From assembly GCF_032854445.1 (NCBI RefSeq), contig NC_088303.1, positions 26,639,265-26,703,264 on the forward strand: a stretch of 64,000 nucleotides of DNA, in the 5' to 3' direction. This DNA comes from Liolophura sinensis (taxonomy: Eukaryota; Mollusca; Polyplacophora; Chitonida; Chitonidae). The notes under the pieces were generated by a model that was given only the letters and a program-made list of their open reading frames with translations, was not told where the DNA came from and ran no database searches. Below are positions 47,001 to 59,938 of this stretch, in pieces (positions within the stretch are counted from its first letter, which is position 1; the number at the start of each line of letters is the position of its first letter). The position numbers and the translations under genes are program-made.

Positions 47001-50000
47001 TAACTCTAAAATATGTAGGGAAGAAAAGAGATAAGGAAGTGATATGAAAAACAGTGAGATGCAACTTAAAAAGTTGACATGTTTATATAATTCCTGGAGT
47101 AGTTAATAGTTTGCTTAAACTGATGTCCGAATCATTGTTAAAAAACTATGTCTGAATCATATCAAGCAGGTTTTCCTGTGGGTTGTGGTTACATCTCCTT
47201 CATTTAATTTGCTGCTTCACAACATCTGTTTTTCTTGTGTAACAGATTGTACAGCAAATATTAGAGCTCATGTTACTGTTCTTTTCTTATGTTTGTGTTC
47301 CACATGTTTTTCAGCAAAGTCGAATGGATTTTGCAGAGATTGAAATTGATATGAAATTCCACAAACATATCATAGGAAAAAGTGGGGCCATGGTGAGTTA
47401 TTTTGTGTCATTACATATTGATACCTATGTTAATAATTATTCTTAACTTAGAAGTTGAGGAGCAATATCCACTGTTTAAGAAGTATTTAATCTGTATGCA
47501 GGATATTCTGCACATCACATGATGTGTGTGCTGATTTTTTTCAGTGATGCGAATTAAGAATGAAACTGGCGTGGCCATCCGTATCCCTGCTGATGGCGAA
47601 AACAGTAACATCATCCGTATTGAGGGTAATCCTGAGGGAGTACAGAAAGCTAAACAAGAACTGCAGGAGATGGCCACTAGAATGGTAAGCACTGTCACAT
47701 AGGGTAGTAAACTCTAAACTTTTTTGATGCGAGCTGGCGATGGTTATTTCTCTGTAAAGAATATATTTATGCTGGATGTGTTCGGTCATTATACACATGA
47801 TTTGCCAAAACTGGGTTATGAATGATGCATGTGAATCTAATCAGTTCATACCGCACAAGGGCCCTGGCTGCATCAGCATTGAATATAGCTACCTCTTATC
47901 AGGCTGGTCTGCATAATCACATGCAATGTCGGTATCTGCCAAAGGACTGTGGTTTGCTCTATATGCCTTCCTAAGAAATATTCTTCAGATGAATGGAGAT
48001 CAGCCCCACATGGGAGATTATGAATACATTGTCTGTTCTGGCTGTATGTGAGATTGTGATATGTGTCAATGATCGTGTTATAATTCATTTCTACTCTATT
48101 GAGTGATGTGTAAAGCTCAGCAAGTTTTCTGATTTTTTTTCTTCCAAGGAAAATGAGAAATCTCGTGACATCATCATCGACCAGCGTTTTCATCGCACCA
48201 TCATCGGAGCCAAAGGAGAGAAAATTAAGGAAATTCGAGACAAATTTAATCAAGTCCAGATCACATTCCCAGACCCTGGCAAGAAAAGTGATGTGTCACC
48301 TTAAGAGGAATGAAAACAGAGGTGGACAAGTGTTACAAATACCTTACCCAGTTAAACAGGAGCTGGTGAGTTACCTCCCCTTCGTGAACATCTTAGTTGT
48401 CAGTTCTTAACGGTTGTCCCTGACTGTAGTTGTTCATCGAGCATCACAGATTTTCCATAGTAATGGTTGTAGGCTAGAGTGCATGTGTTAACTGGTGAGA
48501 ATGCACACATGGTAACCATCCTGAATTATTTTTCCATATTTGGAAAAAAATACCTACAGAATTAATAATTTCAGTCAGTGTATTGAAACTTTGTTCCATG
48601 TGCGTGATCCTGGCAGTAGAAATGAACTTCATTCTGTCTTCAGATTTCTTGGGCACGACTACAGCTGTTTAACATACATGCTTTTTTGGGTTCAATTGAG
48701 CAACAATTTGCATTGGTAAAGTGTTAGTCATGTCCTTATTTTATTCTCCCCAGAAATAGTCAGAGGGAAAAAAAATTATGTCAAGTTACAGAAATTATTC
48801 TTAAAATGTTTATAAATGGGTTATTATCTTCCAATAGATTGCCAACAACTACCAGGCCTCAGTCCAAATATTCAAGCAGTTCCATAAAAACATCATTGGT
48901 AAAGGGGGAGCCAATATTAAGAAGGTATGTGAAATATTTGATTTGTTCAATTTATGTGCAATAAAATGTACTGAAAATAAGTTTTTTTTAACATCAGAAT
49001 GCTTGGAGGTACATAGGTGTTTTAAACAAAATCAGTGTTTTAAGTCGATACACCAATAAAACATAATGTGACAAGATATTAACCCGAAAAGTATCAGTTG
49101 ACCAGTAGGCGTAGAATATTTTTATTTGTTAAAATTAAAGATGATCATGTTTAATAAGCTAACGACCCACCAACTTCTAGCTCTAAGGAGCAATATTTAT
49201 GTAACATTTGTTATCTAATTAAATTCTGCATTTTAGATACGGGATGAAACTGAAACTAGAATAGATCTGCCAAATGAGAACAGTGATTCTGATCTGATTC
49301 TTGTAACGGGCAAGAAGGCCAATGTGGAGAAAGCCAAGGCTAGGATAGAGGCTATCCAAGTGGAATTGGTAAGTCACAGTTCTCTCCCTTGGCATATTTG
49401 ATTGGTTTGGTCAATAGTTGTGCGTGTTTTGTGTAGGATTTCTGAAGTTAAAATATTACTCCCGATATATTTGCCTCAGCCGTATTGCTCTTAGATAGAC
49501 AACTTGTGTAATTTGTTATTTTTATTATTATAGAATATTCATAACCACGGGTTAAGCGATATTGATATTGAATATTTCAGTGTATGGATTCAACCTGCCA
49601 GTTTTTATATCATACTGCTCTTGCCTCTTTGACACATTTTTTTCTTGTTCCACAGGGAAATATTAAGGAGATCAGTGTAGAGATTCCACACAAGCTACAT
49701 AACTCCCTGATTGGTGCTAAGGGGCGCCTCATTCGTGCTATCATGGAGGAGTGTGGGGGTGTGAATGTGCGCTTCCCACCGGAGGGCTCCAAAAGCGACA
49801 AAGTGACAATCCGGGGGCCAAAGGATGATGTGGAGAATGCCAGGAAACAGCTCATGGACCTGGCCAGTGAGAAGGTTCGTTTTTCTGGAAGTATGTTCTT
49901 GAAGTTAAAATATCAGACTCACCTTGTTGTTTCTGAAATGTTTGGGGATGTCTCAGAATTGAAGGAGTATAAACACATACAGTATATTGTTCTACCAATC

Positions 50001-53000
50001 CTAACACTGATTTTGCTGTCATGAATGGATGGTGCATCATTGCCATCATGTGCATAAAATGTTGCTTTGATTACAGCAATTGTCAGGATTTACACAAGAA
50101 GTCAAGGCCAAACCTGAATACCACAAATTTCTGATTGGAAGAGGAGGAGCCAATATCAGAAAAGTAAGTTAAAGATATAGTGCATAAAGAAAGTGTTGTT
50201 GTGGGTTAAAAATTATCTTGGACATCGGCAATGACTTGTAATATGAAGTTTAAGTGAATTTATCATTAACATATCAGTAATATGAAAGTCCAGCTCTAGG
50301 CAACGACAGGATGAGGTAGTATGGTGATCATGGGTTCTGTATACCTCCAGGTACGTGAGAAGACCGGTGCCAGAGTTATCTTTCCCTCCGACGGTGATGC
50401 TGACCAGGAAACCATTACGATCATTGGCAAGAAAGAATCTGTGGAAGAGGCTAAGATTGAAATTGAGTCTCTAATCAAAGACTTGGTAAGGAATTTTGAA
50501 ATACCACGAGTCAGGCTAAAAAAAAAAATATAAAACGAAACAGGAATAAATAATGAACAGCCTACTATTTTAGGAGAAACCTGTTTTGGTTGTTGAATGG
50601 TGTGATATAAAAAATGAACTTTAAAACATTATCTGTGATAAATTGTTAATAGATGAAGGATATTACTTGCTAAATATTAAATTTGTAGAGTTCTATTTTT
50701 ATTTGGATAATGACTTTGTTCTAGTGTATATGTGTGATTAAAAGATCTTCTATTCAGAATGTTTATGCAACTTGTGTGTTGACAGGATAAGATAGTAGAG
50801 GCCACTATCAGCGTAGATCCCAAATATCACCGTCACTTTGTGGCACGGCGTGGTGAAGTTTTGAGGAATATTGGTGATGATTACGGTGGTGTGACAGTGT
50901 CATTCCCCCGCAGCGGAGTTAAGAGTGACCAGGTGAAGCTGAAGGGATCGAAGGACTGTGTGGAGGGGGCCAAGAAACGCATCCTCGAGATTGTTGATGA
51001 TCTGGTAAGCATGAAAATATGTTTGTGTGTTTATACCCTGATTATGTTTTTTTAAATAAATGAGAGCAGAGAAGTTAAACCTTTGTGGCAAGATAACACC
51101 TTCAGTTTTTCCAACCCAGAGCTTACCTTTTATTTCCACAATAACCCCTTTTGTTCAGACCAAATTGTGATAAGTCTTCATCAGCTAGAGATACAATAGG
51201 CATTGTAATTCTGGATTCTTCATGCTCATTGGTTTTTTACAGGTGAGGTTTCCTTTTAATTATTACACTTAACACTGGTTATATGATGTTTTTGTGTGTG
51301 TTAATAGGAATCCCAGGTTACCATTGAATGTGTAATCCCACAAAAGTTCCACAGGACTGTGATGGGGGCCAAGGGGGTCAAAGTTCAAGAGGTCACCAAA
51401 GTTCATGATGTGGGCATTAAGTTCCCAGACAGGCCTTCTAGCAATAATGCAGGTAACTTTTCAGCACTTGTACAACACTGCTTGTTCTGTAGACTTTTGG
51501 TTGAGAAATATGGATGGCCTTGAGGGACAGATGTCTTGATAAAAATATATGATTTTTGCTTCAGAGAAAACTGCAGAGAATGGGGACGAAGTTGTGGTGA
51601 ATGGTGAGGCAGAGACTGCAGCAGATGGGGACAAACCAAACAAGGCAGACATCATTATCATCACAGGCAAACCAGAGAACTGTGAGGCTGCTAAAGCAGC
51701 ATTGTTGGTCAGTAGCTGTTTTGCGTTCATAATTTCCTGTTTATGCTCAGCAATCTTAACATTACTTTGCCCCAGGTGTAAAATCGAAGCATAACTGCAA
51801 TTTTGTTGCCTGTTTTAAGTGTTTTGAGAAATACATGGTTGACAGAACTATATCTTATGCTGGGCATACAAGAAAGCTTGAGAAGAGACCCAATGCGAGT
51901 CTTGGGAAATAGGGTAAGTTCATTACAATATGTTGGCTGGAAAATGTATTTTGAGCACTGATTGAACATGATGTATTATTGACCTGTGGCATGTACCAAC
52001 AGGATCTGGTGCCCATCACTCAGGAAGTGACTGTACCCAATGAATTCCATCGCTTCATCATCGGGACAAAGGGCCGGGACATTCGGCGTATGATGGAGGA
52101 GTATGATGTGAGCATCTCTATCCCTCCCCTGGACTTGGATAGTGATGTAATCACAGTGCAGGGGGCACCTGCCAATGTGGCACGGGCCAAGGTCGGGCTG
52201 GAGGAGAAGGTGGAGCAGCTGGAACTAGAGAAAGAAGAAAAGGTGAGTTAAAGAGAAATGCAGGCTATATTTACAGACAAAAATTTCACATTTATGGTCA
52301 TGGTCTTGATTTGTGGGTGGGGTTAAGGTAGCTTGTGGAGCAAGAAATGCTGTAGGAATCCACACTCTTGCATTTGAGATAGTTGTTCCATGCCTACCAT
52401 GTTTTGTCCTGTTCTTTTAGTGAAGGAGAATGCCATGATGTTTATAATAAGCTCACAGTCATGTACGGTATCATTCGAAACCTTTTTTGTCTTTTCACTT
52501 CAGGTTTTGAGGAGTTTCCAACTGACAGTAGAAGTGGATCCTGTTCATCATCCAAAGATCATTGGTCGAAAGGGAGCAGTGATCAGTAAGATCCGCACAG
52601 ATCACGATGTCAACATCCAGTTCCCAGATAAGTCCTCGCCCAGTCAGAACATAATAACCATCACAGGCTTTGAGAAGAATACAGAATCTGCCAGAGATGA
52701 AATTCTCAAGATTGTCCAAGAACTGGTAATGCTTATTTTGTGGTTTACCTTGTGTGATTTTATTTATAAGACTATTATATCATAAGAATTTGTAACAAGT
52801 CAAAGGAGTTTCATATTTTATAGGTTAGTTCATGTATGGCAAACAGTCAAGTAAGCATAGTGTAGGGTTTTTAAGTATAGAAAGGCTTTAAGGCAGACAG
52901 TTCAATGATGTGGTTCATCCACTAATGATACCTGGTGTAGCATGATTTCACCCGCTTCAATTCACAGTAAAGTTTGCTGTCTCCCTATAGCCATCATTTG

Positions 53001-54120
53001 ATTGCGCGTGTGAATTAAACAAATAGAATGTTGTTGGAATGTAAGAAAATCAGTGCTTTTATTGTGTTTATTTTAAGTGTTTTTTGATATTGCAGGAGGA
53101 CATGACCGAGATAGAAGTACGTATTGACAGCCGTGTGCATTCCCGCATCATAGGCACTCGGGGAAGGGCAGTCAGAAAACTGATGGAGGACTACAAGGTG
53201 GACATCCGCTTCCCACGGGCCAACCAGGATGATCCAGATATCGTGACCATCATGGGAGAGGAAGACAATGTCTACGACTGTAAAGATCACCTTCTGAATC
53301 TGGAGGAAGAATATGTAAGTTGTATCCTCTTATAGAGTAATAACAACATTCCTTTTAATACATATTTTAGAATTCATTGTAATACTGAGTCCATCTGTCA
53401 AAAAAGATGGCACAGATTTCAAACTCCTGCCACCTTGCACTCATGGCAGTCAAACACCTCCTTCACTGATCTCTGTGTCATTTTCATGTCGAATAGTATG
53501 TTCTTAATTTTCCACTGTAACCATTGGAACTAGTTAGCTCGCTGTCGTGTGGCTTCACAAGTTTGTCATTAACTTGCTACAGGTTGGTGGTTTAAACTGT
53601 GCATTTCAACTTCAACCACCCAAAATACTGACTGCCATTGTATGAGTGAAAAGTATTTATCTAGTTCTATTTTATCAAATAAATAGGCCTGGTGGATTTT
53701 CAGTAAGTGCGCCTGAATGTGTAAAGCCTGAGCGTTAAAGGGAGAAGGTTAATTACAGAAGTAGAGGTGGAAAGTATAACATGGATTCTCTTCTGTTATT
53801 TTATGCAAATGTTCCATGTTATGAGTTGTACGTTATGTTTATGTGCAAGATGACTGGGCAAGGACTAATGTCTTGATTTTGTGTTTTTACAGCTCCAGGA
53901 TGTGACAGACCAGGAGTACCTGCAACAACTGCAGAGGCCGCCTAGCAAGCGCGAGTCTGGCGAAACTGACGCAGGCAATGTTCAGAGAGGATTTGTTGTG
54001 AAGGGAGCACCTTGGGATCGCGCTCCTGACACATCAAGCACAGAAGAGTTTCCGTCTTTTGGAGCAGCAGTCGCACCCAGACCTACCCAGGCATGGGGAC
54101 CATTCAATCGGCGTAAATAA
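41037..54120 (+). CDS. HDLBP: Vigilin, multi-KH-domain RNA-binding protein, 23 coding exons
   Basis: Vigilin binds mRNA and tRNA, associates with ER-bound ribosomes and affects translation of secretory mRNAs. Exons: 41037-41222, 43444-43552, 43826-43941, 44305-44513, 44901-45116, 45417-45624, 45846-45953, 46832-46936, 47315-47392, 47545-47684, 48149-48365, 48838-48924, 49237-49368, 49656-49874, 50077-50163, 50351-50485, 50786-51004, 51308-51452, 51565-51707, 52003-52242, 52504-52725, 53096-53314, 53893-54120. The N terminus has PPTYDEAFPAL and the C terminus EEFPSFGAAVAP, both vigilin hallmarks. About 15 KH domains lie between, with GxxG loops such as GKSG, GKKG, GAKG, GKGG, GRGG, GTKG, GRKG and GTRG; a few are degenerate (first KH, GPNN, ARRG), as known for vigilin. 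Expected length is about 1,255 residues. Six one-base indels break exons 4, 6, 9 and 11 as read here, and one intron (after 45953) uses a GC donor. Confidence 0.95.
41885..43351. mobile_element. Probable non-autonomous hAT-like element in vigilin intron 1
   Basis: The ends CAGGGTGCCCACAG and (complement) TAGGGTTCCTACAG form imperfect inverted repeats. They are followed inside by CTTGAAA-rich sequence on both sides (CTTGAAACTCTTTGAAAGTG; CTCTTTGAAAACTTGAATT), a pattern I associate with non-autonomous hAT copies. No coding region is visible. I could not find a matching 8-bp target duplication, so the boundaries are provisional. It fills about two thirds of the intron. Confidence 0.4.
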
Positions 54121-55870
54121 GAGGCACTTCACTCTATTCTAGGCAGTACTGATATACATGGGTCATTAGATGATTAGTCATAGCTTATTTCTTGTACCCA
54201 GGGTTATTTTGACAGATTCAGGCACAATTGTCTGTCGTCACTGCCTGTCTAGTTTTGAATGCTGGCACAACGTTGCGTTTTAGTAGATTTCGTTCATGCT
54301 GATTTGGTTGTAACTTTACGTAAATGTATGCTGTTCTAGTTTTCAGTGTTTACAATTACTTAATTGCAATATGAAAGAAAAAGATTGAGTGCTGATACTG
54401 CCTGAGGCTGTTTGTTATTGTTCACATTTGTCCTTATAATTTGTCCATTTTAAATTTTGTGAATGAAAAGCTTTCTGGCCTCTACAAAGTTGTTTGAAGG
54501 CAACAGTGTAAATATTGGGCATTTTGTTGGTGGTGTTTGTACAAAACCTGCAAGGACTTCTGATAATACATCTCACCACGACCTTCTTTCTCACGACACT
54601 GGATTCACACAGCTAATAACAAGGTATCCAGTTTCAAGTTCATTATGTTGTATTGATGTTATATTGATAACCTGACATCGATTGGGCTTCTTGAAGTGGA
54701 CCTTGTCATTGGTTTAGTCTGGAATTGTGTTCATATCACTAGTCAACCTAGCCATATGACTTCGCACAGGGCAAAGGTCATCGGGCATGTCTGATAATGT
54801 CAGGTTTCGACCATTGTGTGTGGTTAAAAGTTCAGTATTTCACAGCTGTGAATGTGATTTATCAATTACTTTAGCATAAGTGACTGGTTAATATTAGGTC
54901 GTTGTTGTGTTCAAGGATTTATGGTTTTGTCATGTCAGTTCTAACATCTTGATATGTTAATAATTTTGTGGAAAAAATGACAAACACAAATAGCTGTGAA
55001 GTGAACCTGATTTGTACAGTTCATTAAAACCATGTTATATTTATAACTGTTTTGACAGATGTGTGCTAGTGTTGAAAGGGCTGACGTCAACGAAATAAAT
55101 GTTTTATAATATCACATAAGTAAATACTAGTGGAATTACGCTGCTGTTTTCTACACCTGTTGTCAGACTGAGGAACTGGTCAAATTCGAGAGCTAATACT
55201 GTACAGCAATGTGACACTAAACACTCCACAGCACTGAGCGGGGCATTCCACATGATGTGGACAAAGGCAGGTTAAAAAATGCGTTTCTGTTTAGGGTGTT
55301 GAAATTGTTGACAAATTGCATTGAATGAACATTCGAGGCGTAAAATGAAATTTATGCAAGCGCGTACAAGGTGCATGAATCATAGATGATCATTTTGTTC
55401 TCTGGCTCATTTATTTGATGGTTCATTCCTATACATCCCTAAATTTGTCAGAAAACATCTAAAAAAAAAGTCACCAAAAAAATCATGATTTTTATTTTGC
55501 CATCTTTTTTGTGTGTGTGGGCGTTTGTGACATTGTCACTAAAGTAACCATGGGTTCCGTGTAGGTTGGCATTTTTGACAGTGCACCACAAATGTTTTGT
55601 TCTTGATATTTTCATGCAATTGGGTGATGGTGACCTGATGTTCCTGTATTATATACTTATATAACTCTATAGAAATATATCTATATACACATATGTATGG
55701 ATGCATCATCAGCCATTATCTCGCAGCCAACCAAAGCAGGCCTGAGAAATATACACTGATGTTGCTGTATTTGTTGAAAAATTATAATTTTTTGAGGAGA
55801 CAGTAACTACATGAACTTTGGCGTTAAGTATTGTAATCTGATGTATTCAGACTACGAGGAGAATAAAGTG
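54121..55870 (+). other. Vigilin 3' UTR with two candidate polyadenylation signals
   Basis: Sequence after the TAA is non-coding. AATAAA at 55094-55099 would give a 3' UTR of about 1 kb; a second AATAAA at 55862-55867 would give about 1.75 kb. No other coding exon is seen in this stretch. Confidence 0.55.
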
Positions 55871-56039
55871 ATGAAATATAACCCGAGAGATTCCCTCTGC
55901 CTTTGTAATTGGGTTCTTCTGAGAATTTGTTCACAATAAGTGTCAGTCCTGAGAAGTAACTGTGCACCTGTTATTGGAGGAGCAGATCTACACTGAAGCC
56001 TTCCTGCACTGGCATTGCTGTGGCTTGAATTTGTCTGTA

Positions 56040-56510
56040 ATATGCAAGGGTACAGTGGTTTCATTCGCCATAGTTGGCCAAGGTACATGTAAAGTGATTT
56101 CATCCACTGCAATTGGCCATGGTAAGGGTACAGTGGTTTCATTCACCACACATGTCCAAGGTACAGGTATAGTGGTTTTCAGCCAAATCTGTCTGGAATC
56201 TACCAATTCCATGGGTTCACCCAGCATCAGATTTGTATGGATCAACCATGATACAGTGGATTCATCCAGCCTCAAATTTATCATGGATCAGCCATGGTGC
56301 AGTGGTTTCATCTAGCCTTAGATTAGTCTGGAATCTGCCAATGCACAGTGGATTCATCCAGCATCAGATTTGTCTGGAATCTGCCATGGTACAATGGATT
56401 CATCCAGCATCAGATTTTTCTGAAATCTGCCAATGTACATTGGGTTCATCCAGTATCAGATTTGTCTGGAATCAGCCATGGTACAGTGGATTCATCCAGC
56501 ATCAGAATTT
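56040..56510. repeat. Degenerate 46-bp minisatellite
   Basis: About ten variably decayed copies of a 46-bp unit built on CAGTGGATTCATCCAGCATC, AGATTTGTCTGGAATCTGCC and ATGGTA. The clearest are at about 56250-56500, and earlier copies from 56040 are more diverged. A further isolated pair of units is at about 56800-56880. Because 46 is not a multiple of three, the open frame across it cycles through all three frames (QWIHPAS, SGFIQHQ, GSSSIRF), which explains a chance 148-codon frame. Confidence 0.8.
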
Positions 56511-58401
56511 TCTGGGTATAAGCGGGTTCATTCTGCCTCTCTCCTGGCATACAGACTATATACACAATCTGCCTCTCCCCCGGCAAATAGTCTACAAAGA
56601 AGGGGCAGTTCACTTGCCTCACTTCCAGTCATATCAGAAATCTCTGATGGAAAATTCCAGGGCAACTAAAATAGCTTGATTTATTTATGTCCTACCCATC
56701 TTAGGCAGTGGACCATTGCAGTACGTCTACTCAACCTGTGCTGCAAAGCCTACATAGCTTTATGGAAACGAACGTACTACCTCGAGGGAGGCAGTAAATC
56801 CAGTATCTGTCTGGAATCTGCCAGTGTACAGTGGATGCATACAGCCTCAGATCTGTCCGGAATCTGCCAAAGCCAAGTACAAAGTACAGGGGGCATATCT
56901 GATGCCCCAGCAAATTTTTATTTTTTTAATATAATCTATACGGTGTGCTTGTTAGGATGTCTTGATCTTACCTTGATCTTACATTTGCCAGTTCTGGGCT
57001 AATGATGAATATTAATAAACACACATACCCACTTCAACCAATGAAAATTTGAACTCCTTTGCGAAGGTTATTTTTCTTGTACGGAGAATTCACTGGCTAA
57101 CACTGATTACATCACTGTCTTCTTGTATCAGAATATGATGAGTATTTCGACAGAGCGTACAACCGCCGGTAGGTTAGGACAGTCTGGCGTGAGAGAGTAC
57201 TTACCTCCATACTTAAAAGTCAACTTGGATTTTTAGTTTTCTCAATTATATCCCTATAAATACTCCATGGTCATAATGTTAACATTTTATTTTGTTAACA
57301 AAATTGGGGTTTCAGACACTTAAGCAGAAACAACTGTGTCCTCGGGTTATAGAGATAACTAGTGCCAGATTGGCGAAAACTGATAATTGACTTAATGTGC
57401 AATTTTGTTCACTGTGAACTGAGATATGCTTCACTACATTACATAAACAAAGGTTGGCATGGGATACTTTATCGATGCAAATACACATTAGCCACACAAG
57501 CATTAACACAAAGTCATCCGAAGTGCAGATGTGTCAAAGCCATTGTCGATAAACTATCTTTTAACAGTAATCGAGCCCTTTAAACTTTTCAATCAAACAA
57601 GTTGAACCATCAAGCAAGACAAATCTACTAGCTGAGACGTGGTAGCTTTTAATCAGTCCTTAAAAATGACTTCAAGTCATTTTATGCGCTGTATAAATTT
57701 ATTACATGTAATATTAAACAGTTTAATTAGAAGCAACAAAGCAGCACTTATTACATAAATTTATACAATCAGACGTAAATGACCAAACTGGTCTCAAAAA
57801 CGGCATAATATAAACCAATATATCTGCTACTAGATAACCGTAAAAAAAAAATACATGAAACAACAATACATACATTCAAAAGGCTGAGAACAGCTGAAAA
57901 TGTGAAAAGTGATTTGAATATGTTTTCTCTGAGTATCTTCGATTTTACTTCTCTGATTAAAGTGTAAAAAATGCACCCCATTTTACCTCAGCTTTGAACC
58001 TTTCATAATGTACAATAGCCAATTAAAGTCTTTGATACAACGTAAGGAAACACCAGGTGTGACAGTTACTTGGTTTATGCTGTTACTTTTTGGAGTGCTG
58101 TGTTCTGTGTTTATGTATTTCTGGTACTGGGGTTCTATCGCTGTCAACTACGGAGCTTAGGATAAAGAAGAAACATTATATTAAACATATTTTATACTGA
58201 TTATCACATTCTTCAAACTGAAGTACTTCCACTATGTAGAGACAATCTTAGGTAGAAATTCATCCTGAACTGCATGCTCTAAGCAGTTCCAAACTATTTG
58301 GGATAAAAATGAGTCAAGCTCATGGACATGTTGGATGTACACTTAGATCTACCAGTATGAAACAATCATCACTTTTGGTATGCTTGGTAACCATGTATAT
58401 C
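56511..58401. other. Intergenic region between vigilin and CDC123
   Basis: Apart from the outlying minisatellite units at about 56800-56880 and the 3' UTR expected for the minus-strand CDC123 gene, I see nothing recognisable. Open frames here are short and unlike known proteins. Confidence 0.5.
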
Positions 58402-59409
58402 TCAATTCGATTCCGTGTCGCTGTCATACTGATTCCCAGGTATTGATTGCATCATTGACAGAAGTTTATTGAATTCATCACCTGACGAAATATCTGCCAG
58501 TTCACGTGGTACAGCATTGCTTGTATAGGCAGACCCACTGATTCCTATTTGAGATTCTAAGCATCGAAACTTTGGTAACTCTAGTTCCTGGTCAGACAAT
58601 CTCTTTATTTCATCCCATTTGAACATCAAAGAATCTGTTACATTGCCAAATGGGTTGAAGTCCAGGACCCAAAATGTCCCATTGGCACGCTTGTAGACAT
58701 CAAACACGTAATTATCGCTTGGGAAATTTCCATCAATAACATGAAAGAAAAACGATTTTATTCCAGAGACTATTTCAGTTTTCATGTTTGGGAGAAAGTC
58801 AAAATACTGTAAACAGTCTCTTTGTGATACTGCTACAAGTTTATGGTTATGTACAAAACATCTGAATTCCATCCCCGGGTCTAAATCACACCATTTTCTT
58901 AGTACTAGCTCATATTTTACGTCCACTTTTTCTCCCTCTATGTAATCCTCAGATTCCATAAACGGCTCTGTCAAATCATGCGTGATAAAATCTGAACTCT
59001 TAAGCAGCAGATAAATATCACTTGGACAAACACACTTCAAAGTTCTATCAAACGACATCCATGTTGCATCTTTCGGGGCACTCCAGTTCAACTTTGGAAA
59101 CACTTTTCCGCCTAATTCGCTGAGCGACTGTGTCAGTTTGCCTTCGAGCTGAGGAAAACACGGCGCATGGGCACCTACATCGTCGTTCCAGTCAGTTTCC
59201 TCAGTGCTCACTGTGCATTTCTGATCGTCGTTTGTTTGTCTTGCCGAAGGTTGGTCACTAGTTTCCGATTCTGGCAGGACAATACCGTCTGCCAACAAAT
59301 ACTCCACGAACTCGGAACTCAGTGGTAGGACTCTACTCTTTATGGTCACATCTTCAAACGTCGGGTACCACGACGAAAACGAACACTTCAATACGTCTTC
59401 TTTCTTCAT
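58402..59409 (-). CDS. CDC123: Cell division cycle protein 123 (D123), intronless
   Basis: CDC123 is an ATP-grasp-fold chaperone that binds eIF2-gamma and is required to assemble the eIF2 translation initiation complex in the cytoplasm. The frame is 335 residues, against about 336 in human. Signature blocks: FPKLNWSAPKDA (104-115), SDIYLLLKSSDFITHDL from about 129, EFRCF (181-185), SQRD (195-198), VFDVYK near 240 and DFNPFG (250-255), the last two in the nucleotide and metal site. The C terminus is acidic (DSDTESN), as in other members. The start ATG is the only one ahead of the conserved N-terminal block (CSFSSWYPTF). It has no introns although the other genes in this window are intron-rich, so a retrocopy that kept its function is possible. 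The frame is intact. Confidence 0.95.
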   Translation of the reverse strand: MKKEDVLKCSFSSWYPTFEDVTIKSRVLPLSSEFVEYLLADGIVLPESETSDQPSARQTNDDQKCTVSTEETDWNDDVGAHAPCFPQLEGKLTQSLSELGGKVFPKLNWSAPKDATWMSFDRTLKCVCPSDIYLLLKSSDFITHDLTEPFMESEDYIEGEKVDVKYELVLRKWCDLDPGMEFRCFVHNHKLVAVSQRDCLQYFDFLPNMKTEIVSGIKSFFFHVIDGNFPSDNYVFDVYKRANGTFWVLDFNPFGNVTDSLMFKWDEIKRLSDQELELPKFRCLESQIGISGSAYTSNAVPRELADISSGDEFNKLLSMMQSIPGNQYDSDTESN

Positions 59410-59938
59410 ATTTAGTTAAAAATATTTCAGATTTTGCCCATACTCTGAAGATCATTACAACTCCGACCTACATGTACAACACTGAACAGTTTAGGCACAT
59501 CGCACACGTGTGACGAAATATGTCGAAACAAGTGCTTCGAAAGTTATCTACCCTGAGCATCCGGCAAATTACCGCTTTCGCATCAAGCACGATGGAAACT
59601 AAGACATTGTAATAGGTATTCTGTTCGATTTAAGCGACGACAATTTTTGTAAAAAATATGGCATATATTGTTAAAATTGATAAATGCATAATATAATCTA
59701 CGTTAAAATAACATATGCTGTCCATCTAGCTATGCGCAGTGATATGAAGTAGGCCGAGTAACAGTGCGAGGGTTATTGTTTGAAAATGGCGGCTCAGTGA
59801 TGGGTTGGTGCGCGTCCAGATGTGTTTGTTGACTTTTGCCTCCACAATGGGTTAACTGCTTTGCATAGCCTTTGGGATGACATGCTTGTCAATTTACAAT
59901 ATCAGATGAGCTTCCAGTGATCCAGTTTTCTGAAGAAT
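59410..59938. promoter_or_regulatory. Probable bidirectional promoter between CDC123 and the next gene
   Basis: The start codons of CDC123 (minus) and of the 59939 exon (plus) are 529 bases apart. GAAAATGGCGGCTC at about 59783 fits the YY1 consensus (AANATGGCGGC), common at housekeeping start sites. The ATG inside it opens a four-codon upstream frame (ATG GCG GCT CAG TGA). No TATA box is evident. Confidence 0.45.

Noticed and set aside
41037-54120. Vigilin as a pseudogene because of its frame breaks
   Set aside because: Introns, splice sites and 17 or more intact exons are conserved. The breaks are isolated single-base indels limited to one patch, which fits sequence error better.
56233-56679. 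148-codon open frame as a gene
   Set aside because: It is produced by the 46-bp minisatellite, which is open in every frame; there is no conserved domain or splice context.
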